DNA of 64,000 nt, taken from Bradysia coprophila. Lineage: Eukaryota; Arthropoda; Insecta; Diptera; Sciaridae. The notes below the pieces were generated by a model, which did not search any database, was not told where the DNA came from, and saw only the letters and a list, made by a program, of their open reading frames with translations. Positions 32,701-41,354 of this stretch are shown here, one piece after another (within the stretch, counting starts at the first letter, position 1; each line of letters begins with the position of its first letter). Made by a program: the position numbers and the translations under genes. The stretch lies in the NCBI RefSeq assembly GCF_014529535.1, contig NC_050736.1, positions 2,976,001-3,040,000 of the forward strand, written 5' to 3'.

Positions 32701-35015
32701 GCAGATGAGTAGAACATTCGTAATGCTTCTTTAAGCTGTAAAAGGTTACCTTGACTACAAATATTTAGCGAAATATTGTATTGATCACCGTCCATATAAA
32801 TGTCTTGAATATACTCATTGAAATTTGGAGACATTTCAGTGGTATTTTTCGACTTGTAGTAGTTGTTGCAATGGGTCTGATATTCTACTCCACAGGATAA
32901 ACATTCCTCTAAGTCGCTATCAACCCAATAATCTACACCATTTTGATGTGCATAGAAGATGGCAAAAATAGAGGAAGCTACACAATCTTTATGCATGAAG
33001 CCGCTCTCTTCGATTTCTTTAAAATCAGCAGTAATGATCTTAGAAAAAGATGTTTTAACTGTAGATGTCGGTAAGACTTCACTGGTAAGCTCCACTGGAA
33101 ATATGTTAAACGTAGTTCCATAACCAAGCTGTCTTATCATGAAAGTACTCAGCGTATCGAGACTGTCAAAGTAAAACACCGTTGCATACGAACCATTAGG
33201 CTCACCTGTGCCATGGGAGTCGAAAAAAACGTATGAAATAGCATTGTCCAGTTGCAATACTGTAATTCCGTACGATAAGTCATTGACAATGAAAATACTA
33301 AATGTAATATCCATCGTCTCTAAACGACAGAAACTTTCAAGAATATCTTTTTTGTTTATTCTGCCTTGAAAATCCAAGTCTACTACATCTATGGTAAACA
33401 AAAAGTTTGAATATGAAACATGTCCAGCAAGTTGTTTTGGATGCAGACTCAAAACTTGTTCAAATACACGATGTCGTCCGACCTGTTGTTCATAACGTTT
33501 TTGGTAAAACATATTTCCAAACAAAAGAATATCTTTTATACTATCTGCATTCCACATCATCATATCGTGCAATGTCGAATAGACAAATGAAAAGACCACA
33601 ATCCCCGAACATTGATGTTGGGAATGTGGTGCTGGTTTCAAGTCATATTCGCAGAGGTCACCACAAACTATGTTAAATGAAATGTCATTATTAGATTCTA
33701 CAGAGCCTGTTTGAACTCTGTCTGACATTCTATTCGGTTCTCTTTCATCTCTTTCTACTCTCACAACATGGAATGGAACTAAAAGGAAAGTGGAAGATTG
33801 TGAGCCTTGTACAGGAAATTTCCATTCTTTCGAAAAGAAGTCGATAAACTTATCATAATTTTCGAAAAACAAAATAGCAGTCCGCCCAACACGTCTTGGT
33901 TGTGGAATAATCTTTACACCGTCGTCATTTCTGCCATGCGAATCGAAAAACACGTAATAGTACGTATTGCTGCATGTGTTTCGATGACGTGAAATGGCGT
34001 AGGAATACGAATTGTAGGTTATTATACCATAGGCGAAGCAATTCAGCTCGAATTGCCGGAACGCTTCAGATAAAACCTCTCTGTTTTCATATCGTCCACC
34101 AAGACATTCCTCTAAATTAGCAAAAATCTCAAAGTTGTGTGACTCTATCGTCAAGTTTTCATTCAAGTTAATTGCTTCTAAGAATGTATGCGTATCGCGA
34201 GGATCAGTCAAACGTTTATGAGTAATACATTCTTCGTAGTATAATTGGCCGAAATGCATAATTTGATTCAAGTCGTTTGCATCCCAATCAACAATATCTT
34301 TCAATGAATTATATGTCAACGCTACAGCTGCCATTGCAGTGCATTGATGATGCGGTTGTGGGAAAATGGAAGAAAACTGACAGAAATCAGCTAAAACGAT
34401 TTGAAAGAAAGCTTGTCGTTCAATAGTGGGCCCCATAATATTTCTTGAAGAATGACTCTGATTGTTGACGTGTTCTTCAACCGAGCGCTCATACAAAGAA
34501 ATCGATGCAATGGATGCATCAGTTGAATCAATCGTTTCTGAACAAATAATTTGACTCTCAGTTTCATTTATCCCAACCGAATGCGCATCGGTTGATATTG
34601 AATCTGAAACAACTTCTGCTACAGCAGCAGTAGTTACTTTTTCGACTGTCGTTTGTTCATATACGTTGGAACAAACAGGGCTAAACCCGAAGAATGGTTC
34701 ATTTTCTGAAATAGCTGCCAATTCCATATCCAGTACAGTCGAATCCGTAACAACTTCTTCTGTAGCAGAACATACTGCGGTTTCCTTAAATTTTCCATAT
34801 ATTGGATGTACCGGACTGAAACCAAAGAATACTTCATCGGCTGACGAAGCTATCTCTTCAACTGACTTTCGCTTAAGTGTTTTTTCAGTTCGTGGTTCTT
34901 CATTGGAAAGTGGAGAAAATGAACCGATCTCAACAACGCCACAACGTTTCTTGTTGAGGTGTTCAACCTTTTTAAGTAGTTTTTGCCTCTTCAACGCTTT
35001 CCCAAATTTACCCAT
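26796..35015 (-). CDS. Helitron Rep/helicase with four N-terminal C76-like protease modules
   Basis: This is the RepHel protein of a rolling-circle DNA transposon: one uninterrupted frame of 2739 codons. Residues 1-50 are basic. FFGFSPV occurs twice (63-69, 108-114). Four repeated modules follow, each with a Cys in a Q/D-C-[TSV] context and a D-x-H motif: Cys about 225/DSH about 360; Cys 468/DSH 599; Cys 680/DVH 803; Cys 881/DPH 1013. That Cys..Asp-x-His order is that of herpesvirus tegument deubiquitinases (MEROPS C76); the match is by motif only. A zinc-binding CPHCG..CC lies near 1295. The Helitron-like Rep region has MTCNPMWDE, the HUH motif PHCHL near 1795 and the two-Tyr motif IKYLFKYLHKG. 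The PIF1 helicase has Walker A GPGGTGKT near 2297, WDEISMS, and TINKSQGQTFDYVGVYL..LYVALSRVRS. There is no C-terminal endonuclease, so it is not Helentron-like. The intact frame suggests a young, possibly active copy. Confidence 0.93.
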   Translation of the reverse strand: MGKFGKALKRQKLLKKVEHLNKKRCGVVEIGSFSPLSNEEPRTEKTLKRKSVEEIASSADEVFFGFSPVHPIYGKFKETAVCSATEEVVTDSTVLDMELAAISENEPFFGFSPVCSNVYEQTTVEKVTTAAVAEVVSDSISTDAHSVGINETESQIICSETIDSTDASIASISLYERSVEEHVNNQSHSSRNIMGPTIERQAFFQIVLADFCQFSSIFPQPHHQCTAMAAVALTYNSLKDIVDWDANDLNQIMHFGQLYYEECITHKRLTDPRDTHTFLEAINLNENLTIESHNFEIFANLEECLGGRYENREVLSEAFRQFELNCFAYGIITYNSYSYAISRHRNTCSNTYYYVFFDSHGRNDDGVKIIPQPRRVGRTAILFFENYDKFIDFFSKEWKFPVQGSQSSTFLLVPFHVVRVERDEREPNRMSDRVQTGSVESNNDISFNIVCGDLCEYDLKPAPHSQHQCSGIVVFSFVYSTLHDMMMWNADSIKDILLFGNMFYQKRYEQQVGRHRVFEQVLSLHPKQLAGHVSYSNFLFTIDVVDLDFQGRINKKDILESFCRLETMDITFSIFIVNDLSYGITVLQLDNAISYVFFDSHGTGEPNGSYATVFYFDSLDTLSTFMIRQLGYGTTFNIFPVELTSEVLPTSTVKTSFSKIITADFKEIEESGFMHKDCVASSIFAIFYAHQNGVDYWVDSDLEECLSCGVEYQTHCNNYYKSKNTTEMSPNFNEYIQDIYMDGDQYNISLNICSQGNLLQLKEALRMFYSSADNNYALLTICGNSYAICKCSNSRSVVLFDVHGRNNDGTKKGNFSAVIYFENMNKFHDFILLENEDEYPFLLQFVSFTLIADKNGPISRVICGTFAQSDLRFDTNSRNVQCTANSVVFLAFTSVVKDQWKDCDIDAILQLGDYIYTVSYREAMERQPNRIDKLLAAHEIVQNIFVSVDRLNRGIVNVKCKPLTEVEYSGNYEKFAKIYITRFFAEYTDGIFVCCKLSIALHKANNMYIIFDPHARTTDGVMHFNGTANIFIFHNIDSLYDRLCSFGYNSISEFILLPFEITHVGNAPNRTRGYGTLHQNAVRLNEISQVSMDDIPLAESPNWLPSDNIPLNEIMDEWSPSDDVPLIHFVQSKRDEFSQISDVSSMKSMPILAKKSNNATKRDKRRRRRTQYEIQQCRIALSSQYEQKVRLRWDAYRKKVKRTHTVNRFADFKSYKEYFDSLRVDDSSDDELIRAADGALEQYLESEQLNQLRMQNNALIPTHFNAFGNHEDIVETDEIYELYKLSPFDQTCPHCGALYFKEECNSKNVFRTCCNFGEVHSILPEQQANTYPQFLRDLLTGQSPLSRHFMENIMQYNNVLSFASLGTTNVHHLTATGSIGPVIAMEGMIYHIAEHFRTNSTGADMPVAQLYYIDSNAAVSERLSRVGTTLNRSLLIQLENYMRANNPLANAYRMLKDVLDEISRRPNAANTNVHLEIVRNRDQIKIRQNHGGDFGVPTSNEVAAIYTHLPSSNTKNIVVFPVDHSPEDGIAIASHDPNRDAMMYPLLFPYSEQTWSYSLMRRKRTLQNIEINNFYEDDVVPIEEIGDVSENEQNDQEETQEHVRQTKPRKRITVREFFCYILMLRSVFSPLLNAGKLSQQFIIDAYARAQDNTFEYLQSDQGQAQIRAETYGALRDYVERKKLFQPDIPGKLIVMPNDIIGSRQYMKNRYQDDLALVTRYGKPTFFVTMTCNPMWDEIQQKIPRGSNAIDHPDIVARIFRAKVKELIKDISKKHVLGKCVAYVAVIEWQKRSLPHCHLVTFNSPEDRPGNHIDIDNFVSAEIPNPVKQPRLYKGVTTFMYHHRCDDTTRKESCQVPRTGQFHCPRHSPLGGAGDSTDQCSCYKCSKNFPRKFADKSELIENSYPIYRRRRNGRTFISTKNQEIDNRWIVPYNPQLLLKYNCHINVEITTSLKSIKYLFKYLHKGVDMARLNIKVIDNVQVYNEFEHFLDCRYLSAGEAIWKLYDFPMFYQSHTIYSLPVHLENYQNVIFDPNCPERALTHAGSMLTAYFELNRTDVNARNYLYTDIPLQYVYDKKKKAWHRRQRRLNQTLGRMYTVNYNNVELYSLRLLLLTVKGGQSFEDLRTVNGIPYDSFRDAAVAWGLLQDDSLHIKTFEEIIHAEMPYRIRSLFVNMLLFNTPTDPANLWLMYKKHMYEDYVRRGCSETVALNFALRHISRLLKAAGKSNTEYSLPEPADESLGEEEDMFDSRNINQSDAMIEGERLVQMLNSEQRSIFEEICDSARHPGDPSKNRLFFVDGPGGTGKTFLFSALITALIGYGLDVTAIAWTGIAASLLRGGRTVHSTFKLPLNMTGPVGCHLSTLSDLAVKLRSSTVIVWDEISMSLSYALNAVDVFFQDLMGNKLPFGGKVFVATGDFRQILPIVKEGSKYDLLSVTVKRSDIWPLLQKRQLRTNVRLYKADDVDFAAWLLDIGQDKVHDFPGNQYYKSYVKLPKECIENHSLIDRIYGETFSLADADHYCKYAILSTVNEDVDMLNAAIYSRFTEEVSTEKTYLSTDSVLDSHPNDDNAFDIATLNMLTPPNLAPHTLQLKVGCIVMLLCNLNPEEGLCNGTRMIITKLYDTCIRAKILSGDHKDKEVLISRCRMSTDSSDLSGKLERIQIPVKLAFAMTINKSQGQTFDYVGVYLRKAPFAHGQLYVALSRVRSKERLLIQVISDALMGKLIPGCDDVFVPNVVHKEIFQ

Positions 35016-36228
35016 TTTTATCGATACTCGAAGTAAACAATAAAATGACTAAAGAATAAAGTGTCGATTTGATTGGTTTTGTTGTGCAAGCTGCTATTTT
35101 TATTCAAGCGAGCACCAAACTGTTCAAATTATATTAAACGGTTTGACGCTCAAGCATTGACAAAAAATGCCAGCTAATTTCGGCGAAACCAAAGTCTCAA
35201 GCCAATGCTATGTCAGTGTGAGCAGACACCTGTGATGATATTTGTGAAAGCTCCAACAACAAAAGAATTAAAGAATAAAGTGTCGATTTGATTTATTTTG
35301 TTGTGCAAGCTGCTATTTTCATTCAAGCGAGCACCAAACTGTTCAAATTATATTACTTAAACGGTTTGACGCTCAAGCATTGACAGAAAATGCCAGCTAA
35401 TTTCGGCGAAACCTACGTCTCAAGCCAATGTGTATTATTGTCAGTGCGAGCAGGACACCTGTGATGATTTTTGTGATAGCTCCAGCACAGCCTATAATTT
35501 CTTTGTGTAAGCAAATAACCGTTACAATTACAACAATTAAGAACTGTTTTGCACTCAAAGAAAACACGACCAAATATCGGCTGAGAGCATGATTATTTAA
35601 GACAAATGAACTCTCAGGCCAATTCGATCTTAGATGGACTGATGATGAAGAAACTCACCGAAATATAGGTCTGAAAAATTTAATGAAATTATCAAAATGT
35701 AGAGAGCTCAATATTTTGATTGTTTGCAATAATGGCGTTAATCGCGAAAAGGAAGATTTAAAATCATAAGTTTTCTTATATTGGTATCTTTGAATGTGTT
35801 GCGGACCAAATTTCTCTGGAAATCACAAAACATTGGTTTTTTGCCTTTTCTTCTTTTCATTTTCTAAATCAACAGCGATTTGTGACTAATGTAACACAAA
35901 AATGGTATTAGAGCTCCCCACAATTATATCCTTATAATGTGAATAAACTATAATCAAATAATAATAAAAGAAACCGCACGTTGAAATGCATTACCGTCAT
36001 TTCTCTGCACTCTACCAAGTACTTTGACGTCTTTGACGCGTGACAGTGTTGGTGACATAAATCGTATTACATCTGCACAGGCTGCTGTCATATCATTTTC
36101 AAAGCGTCCTTCGATACAAACGTTTCTAGTGTGCATGCTGTGCTGATCTTGTCTGTTTACATTCAGAAAAGTGAGTACATCTAGTATACGAATCAGATTG
36201 CTGTGATAGTCGATGAAAATTGTTTCAG
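35016..36228. other. Region between the Helitron gene and the small gene at 36229
   Basis: It contains a 219-bp tandem duplication immediately upstream of the Helitron start (35051-35487). From 35500 to 36110 I see only AT-rich sequence. The part near 36110-36170 is probably the 5' UTR exon of the following gene, since GTGAGT at 36171 pairs with TTTCAG at 36223-36228. I cannot find the 5' terminus (TC) of the large Helitron here. Confidence 0.5.
35051..35487 (-). repeat. 219-bp tandem duplication upstream of the Helitron frame
   Basis: Two copies (start 35051 and 35270; first bases AAAGAATAAAGTGTCGATTT) are about 90% alike and differ by small indels. They sit within 40 bp of the Helitron start codon on its upstream side, the place of a promoter, so they could be duplicated promoter or 5' UTR units. 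This function is inference. Confidence 0.75.
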
Positions 36229-36858
36229 ATGAACCCATATTATTGCAACCATTACGGAATGCCGCCCAACATGTTTGGGCCTCAAATGTACAGCCCATTT
36301 ACGTTTCCTCCGCCGCCACCTTTTCATTCAAACATGGATCGTTTATGCCCAGACACAGTGGCATCGACAACGACTGCAGAAGTCAAAGAATCTGAAAAAT
36401 CAACGAATTTGCCAGCAAAAAAGGAAATTAAGCGGCAACGCTCGACAAACCGTCGCAGATACCGCAAACGATCAGAGGACATAACAACACGAACACCACA
36501 CTCAATCCATGACAAATCTCCGGTGTTGTCGAAACACAAATCGTTGCATGTGACGCAAAGTCGTGTGACTGCTTCAAAGAATGTTGAACAGAAGAACAAA
36601 CGAAACCGTCGAAAGGTTAAAGGTGACGCAAAGCGATTGTTGAATTGTGAGTTGTAACCTAACCTAACTTTTGTTACGTTTATTTCAGCACCAACAAACA
36701 ATCCTATAAATCAACAGCTAGGCCAGAGTACAGTTACTTCTGGATATGAAAAACAGAATCAAGACTTCGTCGTGGCGGTGATGGCCATTGCAATGGCTCT
36801 GCAGCCAGAAAAACGTTCTGGACTTAAAGCCGCTCCTGACGGCATTGAATTGGATTAA
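36229..36858 (+). CDS. Unidentified small basic protein, two coding exons
   Basis: I do not recognise this gene. The ATG lies exactly after a TTTCAG acceptor paired with a GTGAGT donor at 36171 (58-nt 5' UTR intron). Exons 36229-36646 and 36689-36858 join in frame (Ser codon split) to about 195 residues; the 42-nt intron is unusually short. The N-terminus is Pro/Tyr/Met-rich with a run of five Pro, the middle (about 60-140) is strongly basic and Ser/Thr-rich with KKEIKRQR and RNRRKVK, probably nuclear. The C-terminus DFVVAVMAIAMALQPEKRS loosely resembles a BESS-type motif (hydrophobic helix, then PEKR), which is only a suggestion. It lies between the Helitron gene and a 714-bp repeat copy, so it may be host sequence, captured cargo or a second gene of the element. 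Confidence 0.6.
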
Positions 36859-37202
36859 CAACTCGCTGTTCTAATATTGTCTATGCACTGATGCTTGTGA
36901 AAATACATGTATGGCGTGGTATAGATGAGGATTTTTATTTTCTCGAAATAGAATTGATTCACTGAGGATTATATATGAGCAGTCTCTTAACCAAAGTCAT
37001 AAGCTCCCAAAATGTCAATGAAAAACGCCGATGCCATCATTTGGCAATGAAATATTATACCCATTCATCCTAATCTTTGCAGGACAACAATTCTTGTACG
37101 CTTTCTTATCTCTCCAACGATGAAATGTTGTTAAAATGTAACAAAAATCTAAACTCTAAAACGCCATTTTGTTGCCGCACCAATATACTATATCAAGTGA
37201 CT

Positions 37203-37916
37203 CAAAATCTTAAATCGGTTCGCTGACCTCATGCATAAAAATTTTGTTCTAGGACACCCCTCAACTTTCATTTTTGAACATTTGTTCCGAAGAGACCAAA
37301 GCTCTACGACGCCATCTTGTGGGCGTACCAACATCAAAGTTGGTCCCCTTTTTTGGCACTTTCTTTCACTTTTCTCGGAAACTAAACCATGGAATCTATT
37401 GATATGCACCTTAATCGATAGGTATTTTCAGTGGCTATCTACGATTTCAGTTTCATCTAATCCTATGGACACGTTTTCGAGAAAATTGAGAAAAACCACC
37501 CAAAAAACCACTTTTTGGTAATTTGCGGTGGCTCACATGCATGTGGCCGCTCTCAAATGTTTTTATTCGGAAGCGCCGACCTGGAAAACCCTTTAGACAC
37601 AAATTTTACCCCGATCCATTAATTTTACGCGAAATGGCAGCCAGTTTTCGTTTCAAAAATTCCGACTTTGAAGCCACCTAGCGGCCAAGCGACGCATAAA
37701 AAAATTTTGTGACCCACATTTCCTGAATCAGCATCAAAAGCTCTACCGAAATCAACCGTAAAATCATTAGGTCCGAGGTACGGCCTCAGTCCTAACCCAG
37801 GTCCGAACTCGACTTTTTCCCATCTCGCCACCCTAAGAAACGCTCCTATCTACTTTTTAGATTTTTAGAAAGTACGATGCCCTGCGGGCATCGTGTAATA
37901 GATGCCGGGACAGTTA
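37203..37916 (+). repeat. 714-bp repeat, copy B, with 3' terminal hairpin
   Basis: Copy B of the repeat at 25601-26314, in the same orientation and of identical length. Both share the 3' hairpin and stop after GGGACAGTTA, where the flanking sequence changes completely (TGAATTAAGG here). High identity without indels implies recent copying or gene conversion. Confidence 0.75.
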
Positions 37917-38009
37917 TGAATTAAGGCGCAGCGCTGCGCGCTGCGCTTGCAATAAAATATCAATTATTTCCTTAGAACCGATTATCGATGTTTTCAATTG
38001 ATCAATATT

Positions 38010-39180
38010 ATTCCCTTGACTGAAAGTCAGGGTCTTATGAAAGAAAATACCCTTAAATGTCCGTAACGCTAAGTTCACTATGATATTTTGAAAATGTTCT
38101 ACATTGGCAAAAAACGTTAAATACAGAAAACGTCCGTACACTTGTTCCCTCGATAACTCGAGTAATTCTTAACCGATTTGCAAAATTTTGGTTTTAATCG
38201 ACGGAGAATGAAAATCATGAGGTTAAGTTCGTAGATGGGCAATATTAGAATAATGAGATGGGAGTAATTCTCAATAGAATTTTATTCCTTGTTACCGCGA
38301 TAACTTCCCTAATTCTTGTCAGATTTTCAATTTTTTTATGTTATTCGACGAAGATTGAAATTCTTGAGGTTGAGTTTGCAGATAAATAATGTGAGTACAA
38401 CGAGATACGAGAAATTCAACACAGACGTTTTTTCTTGTGGACTCGATAACTCGAGTAATTCTTTACCGATTTTCAAAATTTTAATTTTAATCGACGGAGA
38501 ATGAAAATCATGAGGTTAAGTTCGTAGATGGGCAACATTGAAGTAGTGAGGTGAGAGTAATTGTAAACACAACATTGTTTCCTCGTAACCAATAAATTTT
38601 CACACACATAAAATTACTGAAAGACGAACAGAGATTTAGTTAATGATACAAATTGTTCGTCATATCTTTAATAAAGACATGGGCTTAGGTGGTCTGTGGT
38701 TTGGAGGTACATTGGGCTTATACCTCGTCTTTACAAACATCCGTCCTTCAGATTCATTCCTTTGAAATATTTCCGTCTTGAACGACAACTTAATTAAATT
38801 AATAATGTCACACACCTGACGTAAAGTCGTCCTCAGAAAAAAATAGCTTCCATTCCTTCTCATCAAAAGTAGTAATTCAATGCACTACACCTAATAAATG
38901 GATTTTGGTGTTACCACCCAGAATCACAGCCTTATAAAAAACAACGCACCCATAGACGTATTCCTTCTGTCTTCTCTTTTATAACTTGACAAAGTTCTTG
39001 TAAACAAACTCAAGAATTTTAAATAAAACATTTGTGCTACAGTAATTCCCTTGACTGAAAGTCAGGGTCTTATGAAAGAAAACACCCTTAAATGTCCGTA
39101 ACGCTAAGTTTACTTTGATATTTTGAAAATGTTCTACATTGGCAAAAAACATTAAATACAGAAAACGTCCGTACACTTGT
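38010..39180 (+). repeat. Cluster of dispersed repeat segments
   Basis: Two segment types recur. One, starting TTCCCTTGACTGAAAGTCAG, is at about 38010-38145 and 39044-39178 with few differences. The other, starting CTCGATAACTCGAGTAATTC, is at about 38147-38240 and 38441-38535. The second type resembles the CACGATAACTTGAGTAAA segment at 45672, so these are pieces of one larger dispersed family. I cannot define its ends. Confidence 0.65.
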
Positions 39181-39383
39181 GGACTCGATAGCTCTTGGGA
39201 CTTTATTGGACTGGTAATCTGCGATATACGACAATTTTTGCGTGAAATCCGTATTCGTAAAAGAATTTTTTTCGTTCCTAAAATGTTTGAACGAGTGTGA
39301 ACTTTGCGTAATTCACACGAGTTTTATTTTTTTCAAGAGAGAGGCAAGAAATACGACACCTTTTCAGCGCATTTAGTAGACTA

Positions 39384-39560
39384 TATAGGAGACTCATATT
39401 AGGTGTTAAACGTACCTCGCTGGACCTTCCACTCATAGCGTATGTTTTCTGTAATTTGACACTCATAGCGCTTTTTAGGAGACAATATAGGAGACTCGTA
39501 ATAGAGTAAAAGAGTATAACATCGCTCGCTGGACCTTCAACTCATAGCTCTTTTTGTTTC
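39384..39560 (+). repeat. Local duplication, spacing about 103 bp
   Basis: TATAGGAGACTC followed by CTCGCTGGACCTTC and ACTCATAGC appears at about 39384-39440 and again at about 39487-39550. It is AT-rich and non-coding. Confidence 0.55.
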
Positions 39561-39753
39561 TTCAGGAAATTAAATAAATATGAGTAAAATGAAGCATGTG
39601 ATGACTGCTGTTTTCTGCACCTTTTCATGTGACTTTAATTTTGTGATCTCAAAAACACCACCTCATTTAAAAATGGTTAGAAAACTAAGACTGGAATTAT
39701 AGAAAAAAAATAGCCAGTCAAGGGACCTGACCCACCCAAGAGGTGGGGCCTAG

Positions 39754-39915
39754 TGTCGATAAAATCGGTAAATATCGACCGATAATCGGTAAAAATCGAA
39801 TTATAATCGGAAAATAACGGTAAAAATCGACTGATAATTCGATAAATATTGATTGATATTTCGATAGTCAGATCAGTCGATATCTATCGGTTATCGATAA
39901 ATCATTCGATTGATC
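39754..39915. repeat. Degenerate TCGATA / ATCGGTAAA repeat tract
   Basis: About 160 bp made of variants of CGATAATCGGTAAAAAT and TCGATAAAT in both orientations. CCTAGTG occurs on both sides (39747-39753 and about 39916-39922), which could be a 7-bp target duplication or chance. Confidence 0.5.
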
Positions 39916-40410
39916 CCCTAGTGAAAATTGAAAGTCTCGAAAGTTCGAAAGGCGTATTCTCATGGTCTCAGTTCTATTGTCTTTTGAGACCATCAGAATA
40001 CGTATTTCAATCTTTTGAGAATATCATTTTCACCCAGGGATGTTCGCTAAAAATAATTTTCTATAAAAACTTTTCACTCGACATTAGAGAAAAAAGAAAA
40101 CGATGACGTAAGATATCCTTTATGGGTTTTAGGTTGCGGCTTAAGTTTTATTTCCTCAAAAGTTACACAAGTTAGAACAAAATTAATTCGATATCCTAGT
40201 GTCTGTAGTTTGGAGTAGACGTTCAGTTAAATGGATTTTAAAATTATTTGTCGAACAGAAAAGAAGCTAGTTCTGTTGATAAAAACCTAAAGATCATATC
40301 CATTAGTTGTCCTTTGTTCCTAGAGAGCTTGTCGAAGTTCGATGTTGGGTTAAGACAATCAAAATACAAAGAAAAAGCGTAGCTTCGACTTAAAAAAATT
40401 CTTTTATCGA

Positions 40411-40416
40411 TTTATT
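40411..40416 (-). terminator. Candidate polyadenylation signal of UBE2Z
   Basis: AATAAA on the minus strand, 132 nt beyond the UBE2Z stop codon. Confidence 0.5.
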
Positions 40417-40547
40417 GCCAGCCATATTCACTTACTTACTTCATTTACTTATCTTCTAATATAAAAATATTTCCATTGCGCTTTTTAAATTGGTCTATCT
40501 ATATTTAAACGGAATTTGTTGTGTGGCACTATTTAAGTATTTTCCTC

Positions 40548-41354
40548 CTAATTTGATTGTTGAGCGGTGTCAGCGATATGTTGCTGTTTCAATTTTTCCA
40601 TTTCTAATTTTAATTTGTTGTATTCAAATAAGCCTCTCGGCTCATTGAAAGGATCGTGCATAGATTGCCCGTCCAGATGAATATTAGCATTGATAACTTT
40701 CTCGTAGTACGTAATTTTGGTCTTGAAGTAATTTGTTACGAATTCTTTTAGCACAGATGGCATATTTCTCGTGTCAAAACTATCTTGCATCATACCGATA
40801 ACGGCAACGCGAATCGTTTCGTGCAAAACTATGTCATTGTAGCTCTTCACCGGATCGATGGTTGGATACGGATATATCGATACACCTGGCTCATTGAAAA
40901 ACGGTTTATCGTTCATGATCGATTGGATGGACAATAGGACGCTGGAAAGTGTACTCCCCGAAGACCACTGAGGACCCATCCATGTATTCAGGATACTCAA
41001 ACAAACTTTTCCATTTTTATACAGATTCGGATTGAATCGGACGGTATTTTGATTCGTTGTCATTAGTGTGACCACGGGCGGTGAAAATGGGTAGTCGTGC
41101 GGTAGTTTGATGTAAAAATAGAAGAATCCTCCCTCGTATGGCGTTTTTTCCGGACCGATGATAATTGCATGCGAAACTAGTAGATTTTCCGGATCTGGAC
41201 TGAACATGATGTCTGGTATGGGGTCGGTGAAAAATTGCCGTATGTCTTTGTATATTCTGTTTGCGTATAGAGGTTGTACATCCACTTGTTCGGATCTAGT
41301 AGGAGGCACAGACTCGGAAACCGATTCCGACGGTCCAGGCGATGCTTTTGACAT
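40548..41354 (-). CDS. UBE2Z: Ubiquitin-conjugating enzyme E2 Z
   Basis: UBE2Z is the E2 charged specifically by the E1 UBA6. The 268-residue frame is uninterrupted. The UBC fold spans about residues 30-190: IIGPEKTPYEGGFFYFYIKLPHDYPFSPP, then VRFNPNLYKNGKVCLSILNTW with the catalytic Cys at 118. As in vertebrate UBE2Z, FNPN stands where most E2s have HPN. The family-specific region after the catalytic loop is present (FFNEPG, then HETIRVAVIGMM and LDGQSMHDPFNEPRG). The N-terminus is a Ser/Pro/Glu-rich tail of about 25 residues, shorter than in the human long isoform. The single-exon coding region could be ancestral in this lineage or mean a retrocopy; the frame is intact. Confidence 0.93.
   Translation of the reverse strand: MSKASPGPSESVSESVPPTRSEQVDVQPLYANRIYKDIRQFFTDPIPDIMFSPDPENLLVSHAIIIGPEKTPYEGGFFYFYIKLPHDYPFSPPVVTLMTTNQNTVRFNPNLYKNGKVCLSILNTWMGPQWSSGSTLSSVLLSIQSIMNDKPFFNEPGVSIYPYPTIDPVKSYNDIVLHETIRVAVIGMMQDSFDTRNMPSVLKEFVTNYFKTKITYYEKVINANIHLDGQSMHDPFNEPRGLFEYNKLKLEMEKLKQQHIADTAQQSN

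Larger units (their letters stand above)
36859..40547. other. Repeat-dense gene-poor region between 36.9 and 40.5 kb
   Basis: No host gene is recognisable. It holds repeat copy B (37203-37916), several dispersed and locally duplicated repeats (38010-39180), a 103-bp-spaced duplication (39384-39560) and a tract of degenerate TCGATA/ATCGGTAAA repeats (39754-39915). The stretch from 39930 to 40540 has no feature I can name apart from the UBE2Z 3' UTR. Confidence 0.6.

Noticed and set aside
25601-37916. The 714-bp direct repeats as long terminal repeats of a retroelement
   Set aside because: No TG..CA ends, no retroelement genes between them, and the enclosed gene is a Helitron RepHel.
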